Positions 34,535 through 44,190 are shown, counted from the first letter of the stretch. The stretch: 64,000 nucleotides of DNA from CAZKSN01 sp964555585 (GCA_964555585.1 CAZKSN010000001.1:136415-200414), one strand, 5' to 3'. Notes: generated from the letters alone by a model not told the origin. A program made the numbers and translations.

Positions 34535-35470
34535 TTATTGTTTTACAAGATAAGAATAGATTTCATAACCTAGTTTAATAGTATCATGTTTTAAAGTATT
34601 ACCTGTAATAGTTAGTAAATCAGATTTAATTAATGGAATATTAATATTTTCTTCATCTATTAGAACTTGATCCTTTTGTTCCAAATTTTGATATTTCTTC
34701 AGCATTGCATCAGCTGCTATTTTACTGTTTGCTATAACTGCATTAATTTTTCTTCTACCTAAATATTTGTTTAATAATTTTATATGATCACTTACTTTAA
34801 AACCATCTGTTTCACCGGGTTGAGTCATCATATTGCATACATATAAAATTCTTGCATTACTGTTGTCTATTTCCTTTACGATATCTCTGCATATCAAGTT
34901 TGGAACAATACTTGTAAATATGCTTCCCATACTTAATACAATAAGATCTGCTTCTCTTATAGCTTCCAAAGCCTTTATAGTTACTTTCGGAGTTTTCTTA
35001 TACATTATTCTTCTAATTTTCTTAAAAGAATTTGTAATATTATGTTCTCCTTCTACTACTGTATTATCACTCATTCTTGCAACCAAAGTTACTTTTTCTT
35101 CTGTTAGAGGTATTACATTGCCTTTTAATTTCAAAATTTCATCAATTGTATCTATTGCATTGGAAATACTTCCTTTTATTTTTGTTAAGGCTGCCAACAT
35201 AATGTTGCCAACAGCATATTCCTTTAAATATCCTTTATTAATTCTGTAATTAAGCAGGTTTTCCGCCAATTCTTCATTTTCAGATAAGGCAACTATAACT
35301 TTTCTAATATCTCCAATTGCAGGAATATCAAATTCCTCTCTAATAGCCTTTGTACTTCTTCCATCATCAGATACTGAAACTATAGTAGAAATATCCAAAG
35401 GAAAATTTTTAAGTCCTTTTACCAGAAATGACATTCCGGTTCCTCCACCCAATACTACTACCTTTTTCAT
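34535..35470 (-). CDS. yvcK: YvcK/CofD-family gluconeogenesis factor
   Basis: YvcK binds UDP-sugars and supports cell-wall precursor supply on gluconeogenic carbon sources. The 311 residues begin KKVVVLGGGTGMSFL (nucleotide-sugar loop) and include SVSDDGRSTKAIREEF, IPAIGDIRKV and MVCNMMTQPGETDGF-like blocks. In many Bacillota it sits between rapZ and whiA. Neither is next to it here; instead tRNA-Ala lies downstream and a VanY paralogue upstream. It follows that gene by nine bases and is probably cotranscribed with it. Confidence 0.92.
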   Translation of the reverse strand: MKKVVVLGGGTGMSFLVKGLKNFPLDISTIVSVSDDGRSTKAIREEFDIPAIGDIRKVIVALSENEELAENLLNYRINKGYLKEYAVGNIMLAALTKIKGSISNAIDTIDEILKLKGNVIPLTEEKVTLVARMSDNTVVEGEHNITNSFKKIRRIMYKKTPKVTIKALEAIREADLIVLSMGSIFTSIVPNLICRDIVKEIDNSNARILYVCNMMTQPGETDGFKVSDHIKLLNKYLGRRKINAVIANSKIAADAMLKKYQNLEQKDQVLIDEENINIPLIKSDLLTITGNTLKHDTIKLGYEIYSYLVKQ

Positions 35471-35479
35471 TTTTACCCT

Positions 35480-36418
35480 CTAATCTTCAAAATAAGCATA
35501 ATATTCATCAAATGTTATATCATTTTCATGAATATATTCCGCTACTTCTTCTCCTACATATCTATATCTCCATGGTTCATAGGCAAAACCTGTAATATCC
35601 TCTTTATCTTCAGGAAATCTTAATATGAATCCATATCTATAGGCATTGTCTATAAGCCAATTAAACTCTTCACTTGTTTTTTCATCTTCCACTGTTTTAT
35701 TGTATGGCACCAATAAAACGGATAAGCCTGTCTGATAGTCTGAATGTCCTGCTCTTGCAGCAAATAAGTCTGCTTCCTCTTCTGTATGATAATCCCTATA
35801 ACTATTATATGCTTCTTCTTGATCACTATAACTTCTATACCCTTGAGTAATTACAATGGAATATCCTTCTGCTTTAGCTGCCGTAAGCATTTCAATTAAA
35901 GCTTCATAAATACTCTCACTAATATACTTTTCTGAATAAGCATACTGACTTGACACCAATGTTAAATCTTCCGGTTCATAATCCTCACTTAATGAATTGA
36001 ATTTATTTACCAGCATTAAATTCTCTTTACTTAAATCAGTATCCTTTATATCTTTATACCACCCCTTATAAGCTTCAGTATTTACTAGAGCAATTATTTT
36101 ATCATAAGATACAGACTTATTTTCAAAATAGTAATCTATATATTCTTTCAAATTGTCAAAAATAAAATATTCTTCAGAAGCAAAATCTATTATGGCAGGA
36201 CTATAATCCAATTCAAGTATTTGATCTAACTCCTCACTTTTAAATAATTCCTTTAAATCTTTTACTTCTGATTCACTATAACCTAACTGTTCCAATTTAT
36301 ATTCATAACTTTTCTTGTAACTGATGTTTTTTATTATCCAACTTGTTCCCCCGATAATTAATGCTAAAATTATTATTAATGCTATTATTCTATTAATTTT
36401 TAATCTTTTAACTTTCAT
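35480..36418 (-). CDS. VanY-like M15 protein without zinc ligands (pseudoenzyme)
   Basis: Same architecture as the VanY protein at 10283-11191: signal anchor (about 10-30), helical N-terminal region with the KLEQLGYSESEV motif, then an M15 domain with GYRSYSDQEEAY. But the zinc motif reads HSDYQTGLSVLLV, so the His is Y228 and the Asp is L235, and EPWHYR has become EPWRYR (R284). All three zinc ligands are lost, while E281 and the frame are kept. It is therefore likely a non-catalytic wall-binding or regulatory paralogue. Strong ribosome site (AAGGAGATAATA). Confidence 0.85.
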   Translation of the reverse strand: MKVKRLKINRIIALIIILALIIGGTSWIIKNISYKKSYEYKLEQLGYSESEVKDLKELFKSEELDQILELDYSPAIIDFASEEYFIFDNLKEYIDYYFENKSVSYDKIIALVNTEAYKGWYKDIKDTDLSKENLMLVNKFNSLSEDYEPEDLTLVSSQYAYSEKYISESIYEALIEMLTAAKAEGYSIVITQGYRSYSDQEEAYNSYRDYHTEEEADLFAARAGHSDYQTGLSVLLVPYNKTVEDEKTSEEFNWLIDNAYRYGFILRFPEDKEDITGFAYEPWRYRYVGEEVAEYIHENDITFDEYYAYFED

Positions 36419-36474
36419 TATTATCTCCTTATATTAATTATACAAAAATAATACAAAAATCTCAATCTATAATC

Positions 36475-36503
36475 TTTACAATAATTTATTGAAATGATAA
36501 AAT
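36475..36503 (+). promoter_or_regulatory. promoter of the DUF5684-mscL unit
   Basis: TTTACA (36475-36480), 17-base spacer, TAAAAT (36498-36503), then AGAAAGGAG before the ATG at 36527. Confidence 0.5.
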
Positions 36504-36526
36504 TACTATAGAAAGGAGTATGTAAA

Positions 36527-36976
36527 ATGTATAATTATTATCATATTTATGGTTATAATGCTTCGGATTACTTTAATAATTTTGACATTAATATTTATAA
36601 ATTATTCTCTATTATTGCAATAATATTAGTTATAGTATTGTTTTTTAAGATATTTATTATAATATGCAATTGGAAAATATTTAAAAAAGCTGGGAAAGAA
36701 GGTTGGGAAGCAATTATTCCAATTTATAACAAGTGGGTGTTTTTTGAAATTACAGGTTTAAATGGCTGGTTTGTTTTATTGAACTTTATTCCAGTTATAG
36801 GCAATCTGATTTATGGAATTTTTATTGTTATTGCTAACTATAAACTTTCTCAGAGCTTTAAAAAACCAGCAATGTTTACCCTGGGATTATTATTTATACC
36901 TTTTGTGTTTTATCCTATATTGGCTTTTGGAAAAGAAACTTATTCCAAACCTAAGAAAATAGAGTTTTCATTATGA
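36527..36976 (+). CDS. DUF5684-type small membrane protein
   Basis: 149 residues with about four membrane helices. The segment KKAGKEGWEAIIPIYNKWVF followed by LNGWFVLLNFIPVIGNLIY is typical of the DUF5684 family, often annotated as signal-peptidase-I-like, but the signal-peptidase catalytic dyad is absent. The role is unknown. Its stop overlaps the mscL start by four bases, so the two are translationally coupled. Confidence 0.75.
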   Translation: MYNYYHIYGYNASDYFNNFDINIYKLFSIIAIILVIVLFFKIFIIICNWKIFKKAGKEGWEAIIPIYNKWVFFEITGLNGWFVLLNFIPVIGNLIYGIFIVIANYKLSQSFKKPAMFTLGLLFIPFVFYPILAFGKETYSKPKKIEFSL

Positions 36977-37344
36977 TAAAGGAATTCAAAAAATTCATTT
37001 CAAGAGGAAATGTACTGGATTTAGCTATAGGTGTAATAATTGGAACAGCATTTGGTAAAATTGTCACTTCTCTTGTTGAAGATGTATTGATGCCCTTAAT
37101 TGGTGTATTGGTAGGAGGAATCGATTTTACTAAATTTAATATCTCTATAGGGGATGCTATTATAAATTATGGAATGTTCATTCAAAATATAGTGAATTTT
37201 ATAATCATTAGTTTCTGTATATTTATAGTTGTTAAAATAATGAATAAATTTAATTTAAAAAAAGAAAAGAAATCTAAATCTGAAGAAATATTACTTCTTA
37301 CAGATATAAGAAACATATTAAAAAAGTCTACTAAGAAAAAGTAG
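36973..37344 (+). CDS. mscL: large-conductance mechanosensitive channel
   Basis: MscL opens under membrane tension to release solutes in osmotic downshock. 123 residues: KKFISRGNVLDLAIGVIIGTAFGKIVTSLV is the conserved N-terminal amphipathic helix and TM1 with the pore-lining Gly residues, then VLMPLIGVLVGGIDF, TM2 (FIIISFCIFIVVKIM) and a Lys-rich cytoplasmic helix. The length is slightly short but complete. It is followed by a strong terminator. Confidence 0.93.
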   Translation: MIKEFKKFISRGNVLDLAIGVIIGTAFGKIVTSLVEDVLMPLIGVLVGGIDFTKFNISIGDAIINYGMFIQNIVNFIIISFCIFIVVKIMNKFNLKKEKKSKSEEILLLTDIRNILKKSTKKK

Positions 37345-37352
37345 ACTTTTTT
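37318..37352. terminator. terminator between mscL and dtd
   Basis: AAAAAGTCTAC / GTAGACTTTTT stem with T run; it serves mscL and probably dtd from the other side. Confidence 0.8.
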
Positions 37353-37801
37353 TATTTGAATTCTTTACTGTCAAGTATTATAGTGAATGGTCCGTCATTA
37401 ATGATATTTACCTTCATGTAGGCACCGAAGATTCCAGTTTTAACATTAATTTTTAAATCCTTTAATTTTCTATTAAATAAATCATATAGTTTTGAAGCCT
37501 CTTCCGGATTTAAAGCAGCTGTGAAGCTTGGACGTCTTCCATTGCTGGTATCGGCATACAAAGTGAACTGACTAATACTTAATATACTTCCATTAATGTC
37601 ATTTAGATTTAAATTAGTTAATCCCTGTTCATCCTTAAATATTCTTAAATTTATTATTTTATTAATCATTTTATCAATTATTACTTCATTGTCCCCATTT
37701 GTAAAACCGACCAATATATTTAAACCTGTCTTTATGGCTGAATATATCTTATCATCTATTTCTACACTACTTTCCTTACATACCTGTATAACTGCTTTCA
37801 T
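37352..37801 (-). CDS. dtd: D-aminoacyl-tRNA deacylase
   Basis: Dtd removes D-amino acids and glycine mischarged onto tRNA. 149 residues with the signatures SQFTLYADTSNGRRPSF and NIINDGPFTIILDS (the GP motif that forms the active-site cross-subunit loop). Its ATG overlaps the relA stop by four bases. The relA-dtd pairing is common in Bacillota. Confidence 0.94.
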   Translation of the reverse strand: MKAVIQVCKESSVEIDDKIYSAIKTGLNILVGFTNGDNEVIIDKMINKIINLRIFKDEQGLTNLNLNDINGSILSISQFTLYADTSNGRRPSFTAALNPEEASKLYDLFNRKLKDLKINVKTGIFGAYMKVNIINDGPFTIILDSKEFK

Positions 37802-39918
37802 TGATTTCCAACTCTTTCTATTTTACTGATATAATTGATTTTTTTAAGCTCTGAAATAAAATTATTCAGCATATCTATATTTTTTACTCTTATAATTAAC
37901 TCATAATAAATATTAATTTTACCTTTATTGATTAATTTCGTAGAATCTATATTGATATCATACTTATTTGCTAAAGTAATTATTTTTAATAAATTATCCT
38001 GCAAACTGTCCAAATAGATATTTAGGATTGCGGTATATTTATTATCTACATTATCATTCCAGTTTACTTCAACCATTCTTTCATTGCCCAAATCAATATT
38101 TTTACAATTTCTTGAATGCACTTTTATACCATATCCCTTAGTGACATATCCAATTATTTCTTCACCAAAAACTGGATTACAGCAGGAAGCTATTGAAGTC
38201 ATTATATCTGGATCTCCCGCCACTAAAACATTATGATCCTTTATTTTATTTATATAACTTTTTGATACGGATTCTTTCTTTTCATTTGTGCCGTCTAATT
38301 TATTTATTATATTTACCGGTATGAACTTTAATGTATATACAGAAAAATATAGATCCTCCAAATTATCAGCCTTAAGTTCCTTTAACAATTTATCCAAAGG
38401 ATACTTTTCAAATAGATCATTTATATTCTCTTTTCTTTTTTTAGCTTCTAATTCAAGCATATCTTTTCCGATAGAGATATATTTTTCTTTTTCCTTTTTA
38501 TAGAAATATGATCTTATTCTTCCTCTGGCAGTATCTGTTTTAACAAAACTTAACCAATTTTTACTTGGACCTTTACCACTTTGGGTATTTAGAGCCACCA
38601 CATCTCCATCTTCCAGTTCATAATTTAATTTCTCTATTTTTCCATTAACCAATGCACTTATTGTACTATTACCAATTTCTGAGTGAATTTTATATGCAAA
38701 GTCAATTGGAGTTGCTCCTACCGGAAGTTCTATGACATCTCCCTTAGGTGTAAATACATATATTTCATTTTTCTTCAATTCTTCATTAAAATTATTAAAG
38801 AATTCATTGTTGGATCCCTTGTCATTTGCTTCAATTAATGCTCTAAAGGTATCAAGTCTTGATTCAAGAGTATTTTTTACTTTTCCATTTGCTTTCTCTT
38901 TATAAGACCAGTGAGATGCAACTCCATGTTCAGCTATAATATCCATCTCATAGGTTCTGACCTGAACTTCATACATTTTTCCTTCAATACCAAAAACAGT
39001 AGTATGAACACTCTGATACATGTTTGGTTTAGGATTCGCAATAAAATCTCTGAACCTTTTAGGAATCGGTTTAAATTTAGAATGAATATATCCCAATACC
39101 AGATAGCATTCCTCTATTTCATTTACTAAAACTCTTATTCCCAATAAATCGTAAATATCATCCCATCTTCTTCCAAGTTTCAGCTTATTGTAAATACCTC
39201 TTACACTTTTTACTCTGCTTAGAATTTGAAATTTGATTTTATGATCTATTAACAATTCAGATATTTCATTTTTCATCGCTTCCAGACATTCTTCCAATTC
39301 CTGTCTGGAAGTATTGATTTTATCCAGAATTTCCTGATACATTTTAGGTTCAGAATATCTCAAGCACAAGTCTTCCAGTTCACTCATTATAGCTTTCATA
39401 CCCAGTCTATGCGCAATCGGAATATAGATATTCTGTGTTTCATCTATAATGTCTATTTGGTGAGCCTTATCATGAACCTGTATTGTTCTCAAATTATGCA
39501 ATCTGTCTGCAAACTTGATAAATAAAACTTTTGGATTCTCTGCAAGTCCAACAATTATTCTTCTATATTTTTCCTTATTATTTTCATTTTTGAATGTTCT
39601 TTTTAAGCTGCTTATTTTTGAAATGTTATTTAAAATAACTGCAGATTCCTCTCCATATTTTTCTTTCATTTCTTCAAATGTAAATTTATTTAAAGTTATT
39701 CCTTCGTGTATCAAGGCACATCCAACGGCAGTCGCATCCATTTTTAGTTTTGCTAAAGTAAGCGCTACTTCTAATGGATGTGTTATGTAGGAGTCTCCTG
39801 TTTTTCTAATCATTCCTTCATATATTTTTTCTGCAGCTTCAAAATACTTATCAATCAATATCAAATCCTCTAAATTCATATATGAACTTAGAATATTTTT
39901 CAACTCTTCATATTTCAT
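37798..39918 (-). CDS. relA: RelA/SpoT-family (p)ppGpp synthetase with degenerate hydrolase motif
   Basis: 706 residues in the usual order: HD hydrolase (about 20-180), synthetase (about 230-360), TGS (about 385-445), helical, Cys-rich (SIASCCNPVFG, HSRNC) and ACT domains. The synthetase core is intact (DIYDLLGIRV, KRFRDFIANPKPN, YQSVHTT, MYEVQVRT). In the HD domain H47, H71 and D138 remain. But HDVVEDT has become HEG followed by ITLN, so the catalytic Glu-Asp pair is lost by a four-residue deletion. It probably makes but cannot hydrolyse alarmone; the HD protein at 8418-8927 may do that. SD AAGGGGAG. Confidence 0.9.
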   Translation of the reverse strand: MKYEELKNILSSYMNLEDLILIDKYFEAAEKIYEGMIRKTGDSYITHPLEVALTLAKLKMDATAVGCALIHEGITLNKFTFEEMKEKYGEESAVILNNISKISSLKRTFKNENNKEKYRRIIVGLAENPKVLFIKFADRLHNLRTIQVHDKAHQIDIIDETQNIYIPIAHRLGMKAIMSELEDLCLRYSEPKMYQEILDKINTSRQELEECLEAMKNEISELLIDHKIKFQILSRVKSVRGIYNKLKLGRRWDDIYDLLGIRVLVNEIEECYLVLGYIHSKFKPIPKRFRDFIANPKPNMYQSVHTTVFGIEGKMYEVQVRTYEMDIIAEHGVASHWSYKEKANGKVKNTLESRLDTFRALIEANDKGSNNEFFNNFNEELKKNEIYVFTPKGDVIELPVGATPIDFAYKIHSEIGNSTISALVNGKIEKLNYELEDGDVVALNTQSGKGPSKNWLSFVKTDTARGRIRSYFYKKEKEKYISIGKDMLELEAKKRKENINDLFEKYPLDKLLKELKADNLEDLYFSVYTLKFIPVNIINKLDGTNEKKESVSKSYINKIKDHNVLVAGDPDIMTSIASCCNPVFGEEIIGYVTKGYGIKVHSRNCKNIDLGNERMVEVNWNDNVDNKYTAILNIYLDSLQDNLLKIITLANKYDINIDSTKLINKGKINIYYELIIRVKNIDMLNNFISELKKINYISKIERVGNQ

Positions 39919-39930
39919 AAAAATCTCCCC

Positions 39931-42156
39931 TTAAGAGTTTATTCCTCTTACGCTTTTCTCTTCTAGTTCTTTTGTTTCAACAGTTTTCCTTGGATTTCTA
40001 AAATCCTTAATTTCTAAATATAGCCAAATTCTAGGAGCCATAAATAAAGTTGAAAAGGCTCCAGCTATTAAACCAATCAGTATTGCCACATTGAATGTAA
40101 ATATTTCATTTATTCCTAGTAAAAGCAATACTATAACCGATACCAAGGTTGATAAAGAAGTCTGAATATTTCTACTTAGTGTTTCATTCGTACTTTGATT
40201 TGCCAAATTAATTAAATCTTCTTCTTTTTTAATTACATTGCTGTATTTTTTAAGTTTTGTCTCCCTGATTCTGTCAAATATAACAATGGTATCATTTATT
40301 GAGTAACCTATTATAGTAAGAAGTGCTGCAATAACAATAAAATTGAATTCCAGACCCAATATTACAAATACTGATATTGTAACTAGAACATCATGTAATA
40401 ATGATATCAGTCCTGCAATTGCATAATTCTTATTAAATCTTATAGTCATATAAATAGTAATAGCAACTGAAGCAATAATCAAACTTATAATTGCATTCTT
40501 AGTTAAATTTTTAGTAACTCTAGTACTAATTTCATTTATTGACACATCAATTCCCTTAGAATTCAAATTTTCTTTTACTAGATTTGATTCTTCTGCATTT
40601 AAGATAGTATTAAGCTTAATATAGCCTTCTTTGTCATTATTTACATAATTGCTGTAATCCACTATATCATAAGCTTCTACATATTCTAATATTTCATCAA
40701 ATTCTATTTTTTCCTCACTTATTAAATTAATATTAGTTCCTCCAGAAAAATCTATGCCAAAATTTATTTTATTAGTAAAGGTAAACATTAGACCAACAAT
40801 AAATATTAATATTCCAGCAAGAATTTGAAATTTACTGTATTTTATAAAATCAAATTTTATTTTTCTATTTTGCTTTCCTAAAAACATAATTTTTTTATTT
40901 TCAAAGAATTTTGTTTTAATAAATTTATTTAATAAGACTCTATTTAAGATTACCATTGTTAATATAGTTACTATTATAGTTATAATTAACATTAATGCAA
41001 AACCTTTAACTGAACTTTCTCCATAAATATAAAGAATTACAGCAGCTAAAAGAGTGGTAATATTAGCATCTATTATTGCTACTAAGCTTCTTTTAAAGCC
41101 TTCTTTAAAAGCTCCTGCCATATTCTTATTTTCATTTGCTTCATCCTTAATTCTTTCTATAGAAAGCACTGCCGAATCCACTGCCATTCCAATACCTAAT
41201 ACTAAAGCTGCTATTCCAGTTATTGTTAATACTCCTCCAATAGCATTGAATATTAAGAATACTATTAAAGAATATACAACTAAGCAGATACTGCTTATCA
41301 AACCAGAAATCCTATATTTTAAAGTCATAAGGATTGTAATTATTAACTGAGTAATAATTCCAGCTATTGCAGCTTTTTTAATAGTTTCACTACCAAAAGA
41401 AGCAGATATGCTTTTTGGTGTACTTTCTTCGACTAATTTAGTTGGCAAACTTCCTGAATTTATAAGATCAACCAAAGTTTGAGCTTCATCTTGTGTAAAG
41501 TTTCCTTCGATAACTACTGTATCACTACTTAGAGCTTCATTTACATGAGGAGCAGAAATACATTTCATATTTCCTTCTTTACCACATGTATCCTTATAAT
41601 CCTGATATGAATCTACACCTTCTTCAAAATCAAGCCAGATAACTATAATGTTATTATCTTCATCTTTTTTACTTATATCTTTTGTTACATTATAAAAAGT
41701 ATTTGTATCTTTTATATCCAAACTCACTATAGGTAAAAAAGTTTTATTGTCTTTATCTAAACTTGCTCCTGTACCAATTATTTCAGAAGTCATCAATAAA
41801 TTGTCTGAAGTATCTCTAAAACTCAATACTGCTGTTGTACTTATTCTTTCTCTTGCTTCTTCCTCATTACTTACACCAGGTAACTGTATTCTTAAAATAT
41901 CTTTATCTTCAAAAGCAATTATAGGTTCGCTTACACCTAAAGTATCTATTCTGTTTACAATAGCTTTATAAGTATTATCTAAATCCGTTTCAGTTAACTC
42001 TTCTCCTTCAATTAAAGGTTCTATTTTATAAATAATTTCAAAGCCACCCTGTAAATCTATACCAAAATTTATTTTGCTAAATACCGGTTTAAAACAAAAT
42101 ATAGTTATTATTAACATTATTATTGTTATAGCGCTTGTTATAAAAATCTTTTTCAT
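39931..42156 (-). CDS. secDF: SecDF protein-export fusion
   Basis: RND-type membrane protein that uses the ion gradient to pull exported proteins through SecYEG. The 741 residues join SecD (FGIDLQGGFEIIYK, the GGIxIxxKP-like TM block ALVLGIGMAVDSAVLSIERI) to SecF (FGIDFSGGTNINL, LLTIIGYSINDTIVIFDRIRE). Twelve helices and two large outside loops are expected. A single-chain SecDF is typical of Bacilli and relatives. comN lies just upstream, as in Bacillus. Confidence 0.94.
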   Translation of the reverse strand: MKKIFITSAITIIMLIITIFCFKPVFSKINFGIDLQGGFEIIYKIEPLIEGEELTETDLDNTYKAIVNRIDTLGVSEPIIAFEDKDILRIQLPGVSNEEEARERISTTAVLSFRDTSDNLLMTSEIIGTGASLDKDNKTFLPIVSLDIKDTNTFYNVTKDISKKDEDNNIIVIWLDFEEGVDSYQDYKDTCGKEGNMKCISAPHVNEALSSDTVVIEGNFTQDEAQTLVDLINSGSLPTKLVEESTPKSISASFGSETIKKAAIAGIITQLIITILMTLKYRISGLISSICLVVYSLIVFLIFNAIGGVLTITGIAALVLGIGMAVDSAVLSIERIKDEANENKNMAGAFKEGFKRSLVAIIDANITTLLAAVILYIYGESSVKGFALMLIITIIVTILTMVILNRVLLNKFIKTKFFENKKIMFLGKQNRKIKFDFIKYSKFQILAGILIFIVGLMFTFTNKINFGIDFSGGTNINLISEEKIEFDEILEYVEAYDIVDYSNYVNNDKEGYIKLNTILNAEESNLVKENLNSKGIDVSINEISTRVTKNLTKNAIISLIIASVAITIYMTIRFNKNYAIAGLISLLHDVLVTISVFVILGLEFNFIVIAALLTIIGYSINDTIVIFDRIRETKLKKYSNVIKKEEDLINLANQSTNETLSRNIQTSLSTLVSVIVLLLLGINEIFTFNVAILIGLIAGAFSTLFMAPRIWLYLEIKDFRNPRKTVETKELEEKSVRGINS

Positions 42157-42165
42157 ATATTCCTC

Positions 42166-42456
42166 CTATAGTAAATTATCATCATCATATTTGATATCTC
42201 TTTTTTCATTTTTAACATTTTCCAGTACATATGACTTAATTAAATCATTATCTAAATTTAAAATATCAGAAGTTAGATCTGCGATTGTTAAATTATTTCT
42301 TTCTTTCCAATCATGCAAAGTTAAATAATTCCATATATCTTCTTCTTTAATAAAATCAATGTGATTTCTTTTTAATTCCTGAACTTTTGAATATAAAGCA
42401 GGTTTTATTCTATTATAAAGTTCTTCTAAGCTTCTAAATTTAACTTCACTGTTCAT
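42166..42456 (-). CDS. comN: ComN-like post-transcriptional regulator
   Basis: In Bacillus subtilis ComN affects comE mRNA abundance and binds DivIVA-directed sites; its gene lies near secDF. Here the 96-residue product shares the pattern RIKPALYSKVQELKR, then EEDIWNYLTLHDWKERNNL and IADLTSDILNL. The start at 42456 follows AGGTG by six bases; the GTG at 42465 overlaps that site. The family call is by pattern and neighbourhood; the role in this organism is inferred. Confidence 0.75.
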   Translation of the reverse strand: MNSEVKFRSLEELYNRIKPALYSKVQELKRNHIDFIKEEDIWNYLTLHDWKERNNLTIADLTSDILNLDNDLIKSYVLENVKNEKRDIKYDDDNLL

Positions 42457-42489
42457 TTGTTTCACCTATTTAATTATATTATATTTACT

Positions 42490-42545
42490 AAAAAAAATAA
42501 AGATTGAATATCATTGATGTACTTCTTCTTTATTTTCAATCTTTA
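42490..42545 (-). terminator. terminator-like hairpin overlapping the rmuC 3' end
   Basis: AAAGATTGAA (within the last rmuC codons) pairs with TTCAATCTTT just after the stop, followed by a long T run. The loop contains the stop codon. Confidence 0.5.
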
Positions 42546-43581
42546 CGTTATTAATTGAATCAAATCTCTTTGTTATCTTATTTGTAGTAGTATTAATCTC
42601 TTTAACATCTTTTGTCACTGTATCAATACTTCTGGATAATTTGTCCCATCTAGATCTATATTTATCAAATTCCAGTCCTAATTTTTTAAGTTCATCATGT
42701 ATAACACTAGTATATTTATCTCTCTCCAATCCCATTAATACTGACTGTATGATAGTTAATAAACTCATAAGAGTAGTAGGAGACGCTATCCATACTTTTC
42801 TTTCTTGAGCATACTTTATTAAGTTTGGATGATAAGCATTAATTTCTGCAAATATAGCTTCTGCTGGTAAAAACATTATTGCTTGGTCAGTAGTGACTCC
42901 AGGAATAATATATTTCATACTTATCGCATCAATATGTTTTTTAACATCATATTCAAACATTTTTTCTCTGTTTGCTCTTATGGTTTCATCTATTCCTCTT
43001 TCTACCATGAGTCTGTAGTTTTCCAAAGGAAACTTAGAATCAATTCCTATGGTCCCTAAAGGTTCAGGGCCGAAGATTATCGCATCAACTATAGTATTAT
43101 TGTTTAAAGTATGCTGTAATCTATAAATTTTATCATTCTTATCACCAAAGATGCTTGATAATATATATCTTAAATTCACTTCACCAAATATACCTCTGCT
43201 TTTTTTATCTGTTAATATTCCTTGGAGAGAAACTATATCACTGCTTAAACTGTCTATCTTCTTCTGTGCTTCATCTATTTTTGCCAAACGCTCCAAAACA
43301 TTTGAAAAAGTTTTATTTGTTTTTTCAAAATTAACTTCCAGTCTTTCATTTACCTTTTCATTTATCATATTCAGTTTATTTTCAATTCTATCATTTAAAT
43401 CATTAAAGTCTTTTTTTAAATCACTGGAAAACTTTAATTTAAATTCACCTATTTCTTTAGTTAAATTAGTTTCAATTTTGCCCAATCTTTCAGTAATATT
43501 GCCTTCATTTACGCCTTTAAACAAAAGAACTATAACTAAAATAAGTATTAATCCAAGAACTGCAATTATTATATATTCCAT
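42511..43581 (-). CDS. rmuC: RmuC-family protein
   Basis: RmuC limits recombination at inverted repeats in E. coli and has a nuclease-like core. One N-terminal membrane helix (EYIIIAVLGLILILVIVLLF), a long coiled coil (about 30-130), then the RmuC core with KSRGIFGEVNLRYIL, VDAIIFGPEP, IGIDSKFPLENYR and the ATPTTLM-like SPTTLMSLL block. The GIDSKFP strand carries the nuclease-like Asp and Lys. The start at 43581 follows AGGTG by six bases; GTG at 43590 is inside that site. A terminator-like hairpin lies at its 3' end. Confidence 0.88.
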   Translation of the reverse strand: MEYIIIAVLGLILILVIVLLFKGVNEGNITERLGKIETNLTKEIGEFKLKFSSDLKKDFNDLNDRIENKLNMINEKVNERLEVNFEKTNKTFSNVLERLAKIDEAQKKIDSLSSDIVSLQGILTDKKSRGIFGEVNLRYILSSIFGDKNDKIYRLQHTLNNNTIVDAIIFGPEPLGTIGIDSKFPLENYRLMVERGIDETIRANREKMFEYDVKKHIDAISMKYIIPGVTTDQAIMFLPAEAIFAEINAYHPNLIKYAQERKVWIASPTTLMSLLTIIQSVLMGLERDKYTSVIHDELKKLGLEFDKYRSRWDKLSRSIDTVTKDVKEINTTTNKITKRFDSINNVKIENKEEVHQ

Positions 43582-43620
43582 TATAATCACCTAACTTATT
43601 TTAACATTTTTATAAATAAC

Positions 43621-44190
43621 TTACAAATTTAATTTTTTACTTATTAAACTTGATATTAAGTATGAGGCAGTGACAAGCACAAAAATTCTAAGAAGAATAA
43701 TTGGTTCCTTAAAACTTTCTATAAGGCTTGTCCCAATGTATCCCCAGAAATAAACAATTACTATTTTACCAATTATTAAAGATATGAAAAACTTTTTAAA
43801 TTTCATATTGGACAAACCGGCTGCTATATTAACTAAAAATGCCGGAGTAAAAGGAATAGACACTAAAATAACTAAATTTTTCAAGGAAATATTTTTAAAA
43901 TTATTCATAAATTTTTCAATGGTTTCCTTATTCTTGATTATTTTTTTAAATTTAAATCTAATACCTTTTTTAAATATATAGTATGACATTAGACATCCCA
44001 GTATAGTAAAAATCCAAGATATAATGAAGCCTAAAAGATTTCCAAAAGTTAAAAAGTTTATTGTTATAAAAACCGCTAATGGTAAAAATGGTAAAATTGA
44101 TTCAAAAAAAATCAGTAAACATGATAGAATAGGACCATAAATTCCTAATGAATTAATGAAAGCAATAACTGTGTCACTTAATTTTTCCAT
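43621..44190 (-). CDS. DedA/TVP38-family membrane protein
   Basis: 189 residues, about five membrane helices, with the SNARE-associated-Golgi core: FFESILPFLPLAVFI, GFIISWIFTILGCLMSYYIF and IPFTPAFLVNIAAGLSNM. Such proteins are scramblases or transporters of lipid-linked carriers, including C55-P, or act in membrane homeostasis. It has a good ribosome site (AAAGAGG). The substrate is unknown. It lies between rmuC and a rhodanese gene. Confidence 0.85.
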   Translation of the reverse strand: MEKLSDTVIAFINSLGIYGPILSCLLIFFESILPFLPLAVFITINFLTFGNLLGFIISWIFTILGCLMSYYIFKKGIRFKFKKIIKNKETIEKFMNNFKNISLKNLVILVSIPFTPAFLVNIAAGLSNMKFKKFFISLIIGKIVIVYFWGYIGTSLIESFKEPIILLRIFVLVTASYLISSLISKKLNL

